From assembly GCA_025716855.1 (NCBI GenBank), contig JAIXMQ010000029.1:248001-312000 (forward strand): 64,000 bases of DNA. The letters are read 5' to 3'. Numbering within the stretch: the first letter of the stretch is position 1; every line of letters starts with the position of its first letter. The DNA comes from Pilaira anomala (lineage: Eukaryota; Mucoromycota; Mucoromycetes; Mucorales; Mucoraceae). The position numbers and the translations under genes were made by a program. The notes beneath the pieces are model-generated. The model was not told the DNA's origin. It ran no database searches and saw only the letters and a list, made by a program, of their open reading frames with translations. Below are positions 33,372 through 46,436 of the stretch, piece by piece.

Positions 33372-35414
33372 CTTTCTCCTTACCACTCTTCGTCATTGGA
33401 TTTTTGTGCCATTACAATCTTATCAGTTAATCCGCCATCTTTCAAGATTGAAATAGCAAGACTACGGTTTAAACCAATATCCATACGACCATTAAATACT
33501 TGATGAAGCATATCATAAATTACATAATGTAAAAAGTTATTCCAAGGAAAAGAAAAGAATAAATCCTGTATGTATAAAATATTAAATCTCTTTCTCTCCT
33601 ATCTTTTTTTTCTTTCTTCTATACTCACAACACAAATAGGCATGGCTCTATTATTAACAAATTTAGACTTAAGATAATCACCTACAGATAATTCATTTGA
33701 TTCCTTAGGATTTGATTCCTTTTTCTTTTCTTCATCAGTATCTATAATAGCGTCTAATTCAGATTCTTCTTCTGCGGTCAACATATAATTATTTAAATTT
33801 GACATGTTGGAACAATGTAACAATTCGGCAAATAATTCACAAATCTTTAATCTTTCGAATCCAAGTGGTTCCAAGTTACCCAAAGTAGTACGAATAGGAC
33901 CATTGACAGATCGAGGTTTTAATAATAAGTGTGTGAATTCAGCAACATGATCTCCCATGACCTTTAACATATCTGCTAGTGATACCGAGTTATTGAGACG
34001 AAGTTGTTGTTGCTGTTGTTGTTGATATTCATATAATCCTGCAACAGCTGGATCATTTTCAAGGTCACTATTGTTGTGTCGAATAATGTCTATAATAATA
34101 GATACTCCATTGATTAATGTAGATGTAGCATTAGGTGCATCAGGGTCCAACATGTATTTAGCTAATTTTTGCATCGTACTTGCACTAATCAAACGTAGGG
34201 TTGTTTTAATACACTATTTTTTTTTTTATACACACGATTTTTTTTTTTTTTTTTTTTACCTCTTTAAATCAATAATTAATTCGTTAATGCCGATACTAGG
34301 TGATTCAGGTAAACTGGTTTGTGACATGCGAATAATTTCACAAATACATTGTTGAGCAATAGAATGTTCCTTTTTAATATAATTGTCAATATAACCCAAT
34401 AGTTAAATAAACTATGTATAAATATACCTCACTATCAAGATAAGGATCCAATCTTTCTATTAAATTTTCAAGTAGCCCATGATCACTTAACCACTAATAA
34501 TAACAATAATAAAGTTTAAAAATAAAATAAATAACAAACTATATTTTTCTCTTTTTTTTTTTTTTTTTTAGTTACCTTGACAACACCTTTACCTTCAGGT
34601 AATTCTTCCATACGAACCAAAGTTAATAATAAGTCCATAATAGCCGAAGTTTGTAAATGAGATAAAATCTTGGTCAAATTTTGAGGGTCTGCTTGAATAA
34701 ATGTCATCATCTAAAATAAGAAAATGTTAACTTTAATAAATTACCCGACTATATAAATATATATTTGTTTTTACTTCAATAGGATATTTTGACAATAAAA
34801 CACCAATCGTTTTACAAAAATAAGAAGCTTGTAATGAATCGAGTCCAATTTCTTCTTTTTTTTCTTCAGATGTATCTGATGCACGTCTTTTAGGATATGC
34901 TGGTCGATTCAAATAGGACCAAAACTCTACTAAAAGTTCTTCTTTATGTTCAATCACAATAGCGTCAATAATTTGTTGAAGTTCACAAGCAATAATCTCG
35001 CTTGCAAGGAAAGGATATCTTTATTATTTAATTTTTTTTTTTTAAAAAAAAAAAAAAAAATCGTTAGTTTATTATCGTTCTTTTATTTTTATTTTTTTTA
35101 ATAAGAACTTACTTGAACCGTTTCGTTTCATCTAAATCTGTTGCTGTAATGTAATTCAATAAACTCTTGATATGTTCTGGTTTACTTAGACTTTTTTTTT
35201 TTGTTTTTGTTTGATAAAGTAAAAGAATGTTAAAATAAAAAAAGTGAAATACGCGTATGGCTTGATTTATTCCTTACAATTCAACAAGTTTTGGGTTTAA
35301 AGATTTAGCTTCTTGAAGTAAATCTTCTTCTTCCATAACTTCCTCAAGTGTTACATCCTCTTTATCTAAAAGAGTATCCAAAGTCGAATTATTAAATCCA
35401 AAACGCCAAAACAT
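32188..35414 (-). CDS. SAPS-domain phosphatase regulatory protein
   Basis: Ten exons: 35278-35414, 35113-35190, 34775-35018, 34576-34710, 34428-34493, 34260-34369, 33629-34184, 33384-33565, 32807-33302, 32188-32739; 851 aa. SAPS proteins (yeast Sap190/Sap185, fission yeast Ekc1, human PP6R) bind the Sit4/PP6 catalytic subunit and steer it in cell-cycle and TOR signalling. The N-terminus [29 protein letters not shown] is the family hallmark; helical repeats follow, with [18 protein letters not shown] and HQVFNGRM in the core. The C-terminus is acidic and disordered, with DDEDENDHW, a DDFGDFE motif and a 29-residue polyglutamine tract (residues about 760-788). Poly-T tracts of 25-30 nt lie in several introns. 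Confidence 0.93.
32380..32466 (-). repeat. Polyglutamine-coding CAA/CAG repeat (29 codons)
   Basis: 29 consecutive Gln codons, mixed CAA and CAG, in the last exon of the SAPS gene. The mixture of codons limits slippage but length variation between strains is likely. Confidence 0.97.
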
Positions 35415-35446
35415 ATTTATTAGCTATATTAATATGGAATAAATGG

Positions 35447-35481
<35 letters not shown>

Positions 35482-36278
35482 GAGAGAAAAGAGAAAAAGA
35501 ATAAGCTAATAATACACTTATTTTTTTTTAAAAGAAAAGAGCGAGAAAAATAAAACGAGAGAAGGGCCAAAAAAAAAAAAAATCCGTGTGACGTCAGATT
35601 CGAGGTTTTTTGGTCCTTTTTACCCTGACTACTATTGCATAATCAATCTGTTTGTGTAATAAACCTGTTTTTCTTCACAAAAAAAAAAAAAAAAATACAC
35701 AAAACTTAATTAGTAAACAACAATTTAAAAGAGAGTAGGAGTCGTTTTCTTACATATCTGAAATAAATGTCACTAGCCTGCATTAAAATACCTAACTTAA
35801 TGACGGGAAAGAATCAATTGTCCTGCATAATTGGTTTAATGTGTACTAATTATTTTTATCGTAAAGAAAAAAGGTAATTATCACTGCATTTAGTCATAGT
35901 TATTTTTATATCTGAAAGAGAAAAGATAAGAATTACTTTTTACTGTAAGACATGTCTCTTATTGTACTTCAATAGATCAAGTTAACGTATATACATACAG
36001 GTCGTATAGTATCGATTATCGTTAATATAAGTTCGTTTATTGAAAGCGGTCTCTCTAGCTAATCTAATTTGTCTTTTTATTTTTTATTTTATTATATCAA
36101 GGTATTGTTAATAATATACAGTGTGTTTCATATTAAACATGTATGTTATTATGAAGATATAATATAGTCTTTTGATATAATTAATAGCATCTTTTGCTTC
36201 CTACATATTCTTCTTGCTTGTCTTGCTCTTTTCTTTTCGACCTTCTCAATTTTGTATATGATCGACTCATTTCATTCA
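35415..36278. promoter_or_regulatory. SAPS gene upstream region with CRE site
   Basis: 864 bp without a gene. A perfect palindromic CRE, TGACGTCA, lies at 35589-35596, 175 bp upstream of the SAPS start codon. A TA microsatellite (35452-35475) and a poly-A tract lie in the presumed leader. Confidence 0.55.
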
Positions 36279-37100
36279 TCAATATCTTGAAAAGCTTTTA
36301 TTGGCATATTGGTAGCGGTCGGCTACAGTTTTAAGCATGGCCAACAAGACAAACAGGTCCTTTGAATTGTCAAAGGTCGCTTTACCATGATCATCATATC
36401 CAAAAGCGCCTACTGTTTCCAAAACAAGGGCTTCCATATCTCCCAGTCCCTCTAAGCAGAAAGTACTATCTGCCCTGTAATTCTTTCGCTTATCTTCTTT
36501 AGATCCCAATTTACTTTACTGTTTTGTCATCGCAGTAAGTTCAATTTCAACAGGAATAAAATACGGTACATGCTTGAGTTCTTCTTCTTCATCATAACAA
36601 GCATTGCTTTGATACAGGGAAAAATTACATTTGTATTGTAAGCAGTTTCTGTCAATGTAACTGAAGGTCTCTTCGAATAGAACTTCTTCACTCTAATCCA
36701 TATAAAAAGTTAGCTTGTTGTTGGGATAACTAACTAATTATGATAATATTATGCGTACATGATTTTACAGATATTTTTTTATACATTGGCTTGCTTCTTT
36801 CTTATATTTTGTATCAAGTGCCTTCATCTCAAGTTTCTCTTCAAACTCATGGATTGATTATCCTAATAATAAGAGATAATAACGCATTAGTTGCTTGAAA
36901 GTAAACTCAAGGTTTGAATAACAAATATATTTACAGTAACAACATATGCCTTCACTGCTGTACAAAGGTCAGTTACCTCATTTCTGGCTTTAATTGCCTT
37001 TTTTTTTTTTTAATTGACGGTAAACGTCTTTGTCTGCAGGTAGCTTTAATATCAAACGAATTAAAGAGTTCCAAAAGATTAATATCATGCTAAATGACGG
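36279..37100 (-). pseudogene. Decayed orphan-family gene (AD...ETxG...FDNSK type)
   Basis: Minus-strand blocks in order: FNSFDIKATCRQRR (about 37040-37080), IKARNEVTDLCTAVKAYVV (about 36945-37000), a Lys-rich helix (36780-36850), SYIDRNCLQYKCNFSLYQ to an in-frame stop near 36525, and RADSTFCLEGLGDMEALVLE followed by FDNSKDLFVLLAMLKTVADRY (36279-36480). Several stops and one apparent intron separate them. The end resembles large uncharacterised mucoralean families and has a D..E-T-x-G spacing like the broken gene at 1.6-3.5 kb. It is probably a relic; a spliced functional form cannot be excluded. Confidence 0.5.
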
Positions 37101-38370
37101 TTGGAGTCATGTTTTTCGACTCTTTTCAAGTTATGCAAAAACGTTTTTTTTTTTTTTTGGAGTCTTTCCCAACGAAATATTTCCAATTCTTTTTAAAGGC
37201 TCAGCCAGAAGCAAGTTGGTCACAAAGTTACTTCAAGTAAGTTTTTGTCACCTTACCACTAATGGAATCGAGCGTAAATATCTTCCATACCCAATACATG
37301 TAGTCGATTGACCCAAACATCTACACAGAAAACAAAAGTTTACTAGACAATGAAATACTTCTTTTTTTTTCTAATAAATCACTACAGTTAGGAGATATCT
37401 TATCGTCAATAACGAGAATCATACAAGTTTTAAAGTAGTTCATCATAACTTGATCTTGTCTGGGTAGAGCACAAAAGTGACAAGTTGATAATAATATAAT
37501 AAAATAAACCTGTTTGCGATTTATTATGTGGCGTATGAAAAGAAAGTAGTCAACAACAAACACAAAATCATGACTACTTTTTATAAAGCACGTTGTATTT
37601 TTAAAGATGTAAAGATCAATTGAAGTATTTATATCGTGCAAGTTTATTTAAGTAAAAAGTGGTTCACAATATGTGATATGAGCTATTTTATTGTCGAATA
37701 TTCTTCGATAAATTTAGGTCATTTAATGCAACACACAGATAGCGCTAACTGGATGCATGATCTAATAATAAATATAGACTTACGCTCTCAGGTGTTTGTC
37801 ACTGTGATGGATTAGCAGTAAGTCTTACTGGAAGTAGTGTCCTTCCAATAGGTAGATCTGTGATATTTTTTTACTAGCTGTTTAATAATTCTAGTAAAAA
37901 CCTGGACTACACTAAAAGTAAAAATTAAACTGTCATTCATAGTAACAGGTAAAACTAGCACCAATATGATGCCATGTGCGGGACTAAAAGTTTATCGTAC
38001 GTTTTTAAGTTTGGTATTGTAGGACATTGAAATTTCCCATTTTTCAGGGAATACAAGAATATTATGGCATGATTTGAAAATGGCTAAACCAACTTTAGAC
38101 TTTGCTTTCGATTTTATATGTTTCTTACAACTAAGAAGCTCCAGATAATTAGTTTCCCAAGTGTCCAGGTCCTTTTAAATTGATAAACCTTTATTATAAT
38201 TTGCTTAGTATAGGAATATATAGAAAGTAACACCAATTTTATTATTTATTAGAATAAAGAAAAAAAAAAGAGAGAGAGAAATGAAATTAAATGTAATTAG
38301 ATAATACATATGTAAAATGGTATGATAGATGAAATAAAATGAAATAGTTAGACAAAAAAAAAACCCCCCC
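37101..38370. other. Intergenic, no supported gene
   Basis: 1.3 kb of AT-rich sequence. A minus-strand open frame at 37321-37641 (106 codons) has no recognisable motif and may be more of the decayed orphan gene. Confidence 0.5.
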
Positions 38371-39821
38371 TTAACCTTTGATTTCACCCCAAAGGAAAGG
38401 TAAAATAACGACACAGGCTGTATAGAAAACAGAAAATGATTTGATTAAATTTTGAGGAACAGAATAAATATCATTGTCTCTAAACATGATATAGATTGAA
38501 TAGAAGGCAACGCGAAAGAAATGGTAGATCAGAAACAACGGAGATTTTTTAATCCCAGATAAAAGTTCAATAGGGCCATCAATGCAATCGCCACCTAATT
38601 TAAAGTACTCGAAACAACCGTTTTGAAGCACCATCATCTCTGGTGTTTGAGCAGCAAATAAAGAGTAAAGTGACATAGCTAAAACGTTGATACAAGTAGA
38701 ATAAGATTTACGCTTCCAGTGGAAAGCATCCATAGCTTGAATCACTAGATCAAATTCAGTAAATGATTCGATGTTTTCTTTTGAAAGTAGATCTCGACAT
38801 GTGATAACATCTTCAAGAGCGACTGTCATACCGCCACCAGTTAAAGGAGAACGCACGTTCAAAGCGTCACCTAATAGAATTGTACCGTTACGTTGATTGA
38901 GGGAAGGTGGAAGGAAACCGGATGGCATGGGTCTTAAGCGCTCTGTTTGAAGTGCTTCTATAAATTTCTTTTGCATATTGACAGGTATTTGAGGACAAAC
39001 AATTTCTTCCATGTATTTTTTAAGCTCTCCTGTAGATGCGCTGGGTAATTCACCTGGTACATCTACCAAGATACGCGTATCATGAGGTGCAATTTGATAC
39101 ATTAAGATAGGAGATGGCTTAGCGATACAAACAAACCCCTTTTGAGTATAAGGTAACTCAAAATCATGAATAATAAAACCAACAAAATGTGACATAACTT
39201 GCGTCTGAACCTCTGTAAATTCCTTTCTAAATTTCGAAAAAATACCGTCTGCAATTAAAGTCAAAGGGGCATAAAACTTTTCTTCTTGTCCTTCCTTCAT
39301 TGAAGTAACTACACCAATTACTTTATCGGTCCCTTCTTCCGTAATTAGACGCGAGACCGTCTTTTCTTTTACGGTAACATTGACTGTATTTGAAGCTGCC
39401 TTTCTCAAGTTTTGGATAAAACGACCGTGATGAAAGGAGACACCTCGGTGCTGTTTATTACTATGGGGATCATATGTATAAGGAAGTTCGACCAATTGGC
39501 CATCACGATAAACACTATACCCAAAGCAGTTGATGGATTCAATATTCTCTGTGCAGTCTAAAAGAAAATAAAAAGGGTTTCAATTTTTGTCGCTCCTCTT
39601 CATCATTTGAATATTTTAGTACCTTCCATCCCAAGTTCTTTTAAAGCATTCATCCCACCAGGCTGCATAAGTTCACCAACAATTCGATCTGGTTCAGATA
39701 AATCACGTTCAAGTAATAACACTTTTCGACCGTCTTCACCAAATGCTTTAGCTGCTGCAGAGCCAACAACACCTGCTCCTACAATGATTAAATCGTATTC
39801 TGATGCAGATTCCGTGGTCAT
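38371..39821 (-). CDS. ERG1: Squalene epoxidase (squalene monooxygenase)
   Basis: Two exons (39623-39821 and 38371-39557), 461 aa. It converts squalene to 2,3-oxidosqualene in the ER, the first oxygenation in ergosterol synthesis, using FAD and a reductase. The Rossmann motif GAGVVGSAAAKAFGEDGR is at residues 15-32; PDRIVGELMQPGG follows. The second FAD block is GDALNVRSPLTGGGMTVALED, and a DG motif in LIADGIFSKFR is present. The C-terminal hydrophobic region (PLFLIYHFFRVAFYSIY, then FYTACVVILPFLWG) fits a membrane anchor. No long N-terminal membrane extension of the animal type is present. Length matches fungal enzymes (about 480-500 aa), slightly short. Confidence 0.96.
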
Positions 39822-41864
39822 ATTTTTTTAATATAATTTTAAATTAAGAGAAGAGAAAGGAATCAAATGTCAAAAGTATGTTCTTTATAAATATATTTTT
39901 TAAAAACAACATGTGATATTTTTTTTTTTTTTTTTTTTGTAAAAGCACAGACACCACAAATTAAGTCTGAGTACCAAAAATAGTTGCTGCCGCTACTGAA
40001 AAAACGGACCCAAATACAGAAACAAAATGTATATGTAGACCATAACGCCATACCATACCACACACAAAACATAGATACTATCTATCCTCATCTAATATTC
40101 GTCTATAGGGCTACGGAATGAAGAATAAGATGGCAATAGTAAGCATTTGCATACACATAAGCTTTAGGGTCGATAAAAATGACCTGAGTCGTATATCGAA
40201 ATGAGTTGATCCTTGTTGAAGATCGAATTTTCACGTTGTGAAAAGTAAAGCTCATTACAATAAACTAAAGCAAAAAATCTATTATTTGTGTGTACTGTCA
40301 AATAGCTATCACGAATCTCTTCTTTAGAGTTATAGTATTTGTGTTATCCTCGCATCAAAATATTTATTTTGAACAGTCGAATGAAACGTCCGCTATTTTT
40401 TTATAAAAAAAAACATCTGTTTTTATCAAGTATCATTACAATAGAGCTGGCTTAATGTTTGTGTTTCTTTCAACAGATTCAGCAGAGATTGAAAACCGGT
40501 GCGGTGTTCTTCTGAGGTACTGCGTCTTTTGTAAGGATTGGGTGGAAGTTCTATTGCTACGGCGCTAGACCACTTTGATGGCTTGCAGTCCCTTGGCTCA
40601 AGGGTTTGGACAACTACTTCTCATTAAAAGCATCCAACACTGCGTTTATAATTGGTGGGGATGGCAGGGTGGGATTGTCCATTTTTCAAAGGAGATTTAT
40701 TGATTGAAAATCTTTTTGGTGCGTTTTAACTGAAGTATGAATTTACTAAATCATTTAACTGATGATACTAAACTTCTTTTATAAACGCATCTAAACTTTT
40801 GGAGTGCCATAAGAATGTTGATCGTACTGGAGAGCCTGTCAATGTAGCTCTGTCTGTAGTGGCCGTTTGAATGGGACGCTAAATCTTACCATACAAAGAA
40901 GATTATTTTGTCACGTTCAACACTTTACCTCTTTGTTTAAGGAAAGGCTTGTGCTTCATTTTTGTCTTGTTGATCAGGTAACTACTGATTTACGCATAGC
41001 TCAAAGACAAATAATACATGGTTCACACCCTCAATCTGCCCAACAAGCACGATTGACTCAAATAGTATCGAAAAAGAGTACATACCAGTACGTATTGTCC
41101 CCTTTGCTCGCCTGAACCCAACATGTTATGCAATATTGTGCTGTATTGAAAAGCAAGGTCAATAAGCGAATAAAATTTAACAAAGTATTGATACTTGGCC
41201 CAAGAATCATCGAAGCATGCATGGCAATTTCTATTGGATGCTTACAACGTTATATCAACTGGCCCAATAACCAACATAAGAAAGACTATATTTATACGCT
41301 CTCTTTAATTTGAAATAAAATAAGACATGCATATTTTATATTATCTCTTTTATTATTCGAGTCTTTTTAAATCATACTATCTTTTATACAAATTGTATGA
41401 AAAATTAAACGGCTTTATTATATGTAGAAGAAGAGACTTTAATAGTGAGCCTATCTTGGCTTTTTTATACAGAAATAAGAAAAAACTGAGTCGAGAATAC
41501 TAAGGATTTCATTTTTTTTTTTTAGATGGCAGTCGGGACACACAAAAGTGTGAGACAGTAAAAAATAATTAAAGACATTGTTCTTCATTCAAGCATCGAT
41601 ATCGGAAGGATTCTGCATATCTTGTTTATATAATGTAGTATTTTCGAGAGAATGTTTGACAAACATTCATTATTCGAAAGGTCAAGATAGGTATCGTAAA
41701 AGTCAGTTGTAGCATATTTATTACAAGACGCTTAAAGACCTACATAGTTCCGCAGTAACAGTCACAAAGTGCACTTTTAAACAACCAATTTGATTTTTTT
41801 TTTTTTTTTCACTTTTTTAAAAGTTGTTAAAACTAATTCCAAGAAAAAAGACGAAACGAAAAAC
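39822..41864. other. Intergenic with degenerate retroelement-like sequence
   Basis: 2.0 kb without an intact gene. A TCGTATA motif at 40189-40195 is upstream of ERG1. The stretch 40860-41312 is described separately. A CCAAT box occurs at about 41785, 80 bp before the TFIP11 start. Confidence 0.5.
40867..41312 (+). pseudogene. Possible non-LTR retroelement C-terminal remnant
   Basis: Two adjacent plus-strand frames read as one decayed protein: HFTSLFKERLVLHFCLVDQ with VTTDLRIAQRQIIHGSHP, KKSTYQYVLSPLL, a stop, then IIEACMAISIGCLQ. The style (C-terminal region after a reverse transcriptase, QRQII/IIEAC.xSI) recalls mucoralean LINE-like ORFs as I remember them. No RT catalytic motif is present here, so the assignment is weak. 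Confidence 0.3.
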
Positions 41865-43276
41865 ATGGGAAGACGTAAAGATTACATGGACGATGGAGAC
41901 GATTCTTCAGATGAAGAATTCGGCAGAATAAATTTTGATATTACTGATGCGGATTTAGAAGAAGAAATGGCGGGTTTTAACGGTGCACTACCACGAAAGC
42001 GTCGACACAATAATAACGACGACAGCAGTAGCGATGAAGATGAACCTATCCGAGTTAGTTTTAAGCCTGCTACATTTACACCTGCATCAGGTTCTAAAAG
42101 TGTAAGCACAAGTAAACCTTCTACACCTACAAAAGAGAGAGTACGTTCCAAACCCTCTTCTTCACCTTCACCTGGTCCTGGTTTTGCCCAGTTCAATAAA
42201 TACACTAAAGGTTTCGGTCAGAAAATGTTGGAAAAGATGGGTTGGACAGGAAAAGGTCTTGGTGCCGACGGAGAAGGTATTGTAAATCCTGTAGAGACAA
42301 AATTACGTCCAGCGCGTATGGGTTTAAGTTTTAGAGGCTTTGATGAAAGAACAGAGCAAGCGAAATATGAAAAGAAATTACGTACAGGTGATGAATCAGG
42401 CGAGGAAGAAGAAGAGGCGCCAAAAGGTAAAAGAAGAAATGCATGGAAATCAAAAGAAAAGAATGATGATAGCAGTACTACTAGTGTTCATAGAAAATCG
42501 AGGAAACCAAAGACGATTTATAAAACAGCTGCTGAAATTATTGCCGAGACAGAATCAAGTCAATTGGATACATTAACACCTTCTGCACAACAAAAAGTGA
42601 TTGATATGACTGGGCCCAGTATTCGTGAAATATCAATTTCAGATATCAAACGAACCGACTCACCAACTTTAATGGAAGTCACTACACGATTACCTGAATT
42701 AAGGCATAATTTACGCCTGATTGTCGATTTATCTCGTAACGATTTAGAAAACCTGACTCGTGAAAAGAAATCGATTGCGTTCAATATGAAATCACTTCAA
42801 GATGAATTAAGTAGTATTAAATCTTACATGGATAAAGAACAAGAACGACTTAGAAGATTAGAACAAGCCAAAGAAATTGCAAAAAATTTAGAAAATGCTA
42901 GTAAAAACGCATTAGCAACAGGCGCATTTGAAAATGGAAATATTACTGCTTTATTTGGTGAACAATTTGATATTTTAGAACGCGATTTCTTAAGCGAGTT
43001 AAAGGAAATGAATATAGATTCACTTGTCATTGCAGTGTGGGCACCTGTATGGAAATATAGAGTCATGACTTGGGATGTATTAGAGGATCCTACTTGGGGT
43101 TTAATAGATGTAAAGCGATGGAAAAAACTATTAACCAGTAATGATGATGCAGATGCGGAAAGAGGATGGACAAGATCAAAACCAAAGATGGAAATGGTGT
43201 GTACACCGTTTGAGACGATGATGAATACAATTTGGCTTTCTAAAGTTCGTAGTGCGATAAAGTAAGTCTATAAGAG

Positions 43277-43307
<31 letters not shown>

Positions 43308-44070
43308 GATTATAATAACTAACATATTTATATATACACGTAGTAATAAATGGGATATTCATGATCCAGATCCAATTATTCAATTAATGGAAGAATGGGA
43401 GCCAATGTTACCTAGATTTATTTTTGAAAATATTATTAATCAATTGATATTACCAAAACTTAGTCAAGCCATATCCGATTGGAACCCACGTACAGACCCA
43501 ATATTGATTCATACCTGGGTTCATCCATGGTTCCCTACACTTCGAGCATGGCGATTAGCAGACTTATTTACAGTTATTCGACACAAATTATCAGTTGTAT
43601 TACGTCAATGGCATCCATCAGATGAATCAGCACTTCATATTATATCACCTTGGAAGGATGTTTGGACACCAGAACAATTCGAGACATTTACAAATAAATC
43701 AATATTACCTAAACTTACACTCGTTCTACGTAATGAATTTGAGGTGAACCCTCGAGATCAAAATATGGAACCATTGATTTGGTGTTTAGCTTGGAAGAAT
43801 TTGATATCCGATACAATTTTTGGTCAATTACTACAAAATGAATTCTTTAACAAATGGCTTCAAGTATTAAAGCAATGGCTTTCATTAGATATATATCACA
43901 TTAATTATGATGAAATCAGTGACTGGTATAGATGGTGGAGACAAGTATTTGATTCATATGGTTTAGATGCAAACAAGATGGTTATGAAAGAGTTTAGAAA
44001 GGGTTTAGAAGCAATGAATGAAGCCTTGGGTGGTGATGATCTTTATTCTTTGGGACTGTCAAATAAATAA
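41865..44070 (+). CDS. TFIP11: TFIP11/Ntr1-type G-patch splicing factor
   Basis: Two exons (41865-43261 and 43344-44070), 707 aa. TFIP11 (yeast Ntr1/Spp382) recruits and activates the DEAH helicase Prp43 for spliceosome disassembly in the nucleus. The acidic N-terminus (TFIP_N) starts MGRRKDYMDDGDDSSDEEFGRINFDITDADLE-like; the G-patch runs from KGFGQKMLEKMGWTGKGLG to the following GIVNPVETKLRP. The GCFC region appears later (EFGQFDILERDFLSEL, WAPVWKYRVMTWDVLEDPTWG, IHTWVHPWFPTLRAWRL). An upstream in-frame ATG at 41790 would add a poly-Phe leader, so the conserved MGRRK start was chosen. Intron 1 has a TA repeat. CDC45 starts 171 bp downstream on the same strand. Confidence 0.93.
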
Positions 44071-44241
44071 ATAAAAAAAGTCGCGCTTTCCTTTTCCCCC
44101 CTTCAAAATTTTTTTTTATCTCAACACTTGCAATTAACTTTTTATCTTTTTTTTTTTTCGTTGATACGTGACAAAACGTGCTCTTCTCCCTCCTCTCTCT
44201 CTCTTTCTCTCTTTTTTTTTTTTTTTTACGTTTATATACAC

Positions 44242-46369
44242 ATGGTCCGTATTACAAATAGTGTTTATCATGAGGCATATGATTACATTAAACGTGACTC
44301 GACAGACGGTAATTGTATTGTATTTGTAGCTTCTGACGTTGATTCCATTTGTGCTATTCGTATATTTCAGGTTTGCTTTACGAAATAAAATAAAATAAAA
44401 TACAAGTTTATTAAATAGCAACTTTTTTTTCTTCTCCTTTTATAGGCTTTATTAAAAAGTGATATTATTCCACATAAAATTGTTCCTGTATCAGGATATA
44501 AAGACCTTGTTACTGCCAACGAAAAATTAGTGAGAAGAGACGTTGATGTAAAGAAATAACGATTGAATAATAATAGACTTGACTGAAACTAACACACATA
44601 AAAGTTACGTTCTATAGTTATGATTAACTGTGGTGGACTTGGCAATATTACAGAATGTTTCAATCTCACACCATTAACAAAAGTATACATTATTGATAGT
44701 CATCGACCTTTAAACTTGGAAAATATGCATGCTGCCAATACCCAAGTTTGTGTATTTGACGATGATAGTGAAACAGACAAAATTACCGAAGTATTGGAAG
44801 CTTATGACGCTGTTGTAAATATTTAAAAAATATATATATTATACGATTTCGACGCACACAAACACAGTATTCACAATTATTTTATACAGTATCAAGAAGA
44901 AAATGATGATTCAGAAGCAGAATCTTCTGAGGAAAACGATTCTGATGATTCAGAAGGAAGAGCAAGAGATAATAGAGCCCGTCAAAAGCGTAGAATGAAT
45001 GATGATGCTGTAAGAATAGAATTTGCCCTGAATCAAAAAAAAAAAAAGCTTATTTATATTTTATAGGATTTATCAAGAGGAATGAAAAGAAATTTAAGGA
45101 GGAGACAACATAGATTATTAGCAGATTATTACGCAGGTGGAGCTTATTACGCTAATTCTGTTTCAGGTGCAATTTATGAGTTAATCAGTCAATTAGGAAA
45201 GACCAATAATGAAATCCTTTGGCTTGCCATTGTTGGTGTTACATCTAAATATATTTTTGAACAAATGGATACTTACAAATATGCAGAAAAATTGGAAATG
45301 TTTAAAGATGATAGAGCAAGATTAAATATCGATAGAAATGATAATAATGGCTCTATGCAGAATCCAAGTGTTGTTATTAAATCAGAAGATGAATATCGAT
45401 TCATGATGTTTAGGCATTGGAGTTTATATGATAGTATGTATCATTCAGGTTATGTATCAAGTAAATTAGGTGTTTGGAAAGATGCAGGAAAGAAAAGATT
45501 AAACAATATGTTTGCAAAGATGGGGTAAAATAATGATAATTACTATAGCGTATATAAATATAAATAGTTATTAATGCTTTTTTATAAAACCTAGTTTCTC
45601 ACTTCAACAATGCCAACAAGTATATACCCACATGGATATGGATTTAAAACAAATGCTTCGAAACAAAATTGAAGTTGTAGCACCTCTTTATGGATTAACT
45701 GATATTTGTTTTCCAAGTTTTACACGAAGTTATGGATGGGAATGTTGTTTATCTGCAAGCGACGTTGTCTATGCACTTTCTACCATTTTAGAAACAAGTC
45801 CTGCTGCTGCTATTAGGTTAGGTGTCAGTGTCAATTGGAACGAAAATGAAGATAGTCAATCTTCTTTAGAAAATGTAGATGATGTCCTTGTCAATGGATT
45901 AGGAAGTGATAGACGTAATTGGTGGATGCGAAATTTTTATACTGCTTATGATGCATTAAATGGTTCTTCTCCTGATAGTATCTTGCGTGGACTAAAATTA
46001 TGTATGAGAACACAAAAAGCCATTGTACGTCAAGGTACTGCTATTATCGATAAAAGAATGGCTAAATTAATCAATAACTTTCGATTTGTCAATATTCGTA
46101 ATGGCCCTGATATTTCCATTTTCCAACATCCACTTACATTAACAAAACTAGCATTATTCCTTACCGATGCCTACAGAGTAAAAAAGTCTTTTTTTAGGTG
46201 TATACAATGTAAATTCATATAATTTAATATATATATATATTTTTTTTTGTATGTAGGAGCACGGAAAAAAGAATTTACCATTCGTGATATCTTCTCTAGA
46301 TGAAGAGCATCATACTTGTTTATTACTATCATCTTACGGCGCACCTACATTTGGTGAAGTTCGTAAAAA

Positions 46370-46436
<67 letters not shown>

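Noticed and set aside
41790..41864. Upstream in-frame ATG for TFIP11
   Set aside because: It would add a poly-Phe leader from a poly-T tract; the family start MGRRK is at 41865.
41882..42205. Minus-strand ORF of 107 codons
   Set aside because: Antisense shadow of the TFIP11 N-terminal exon.
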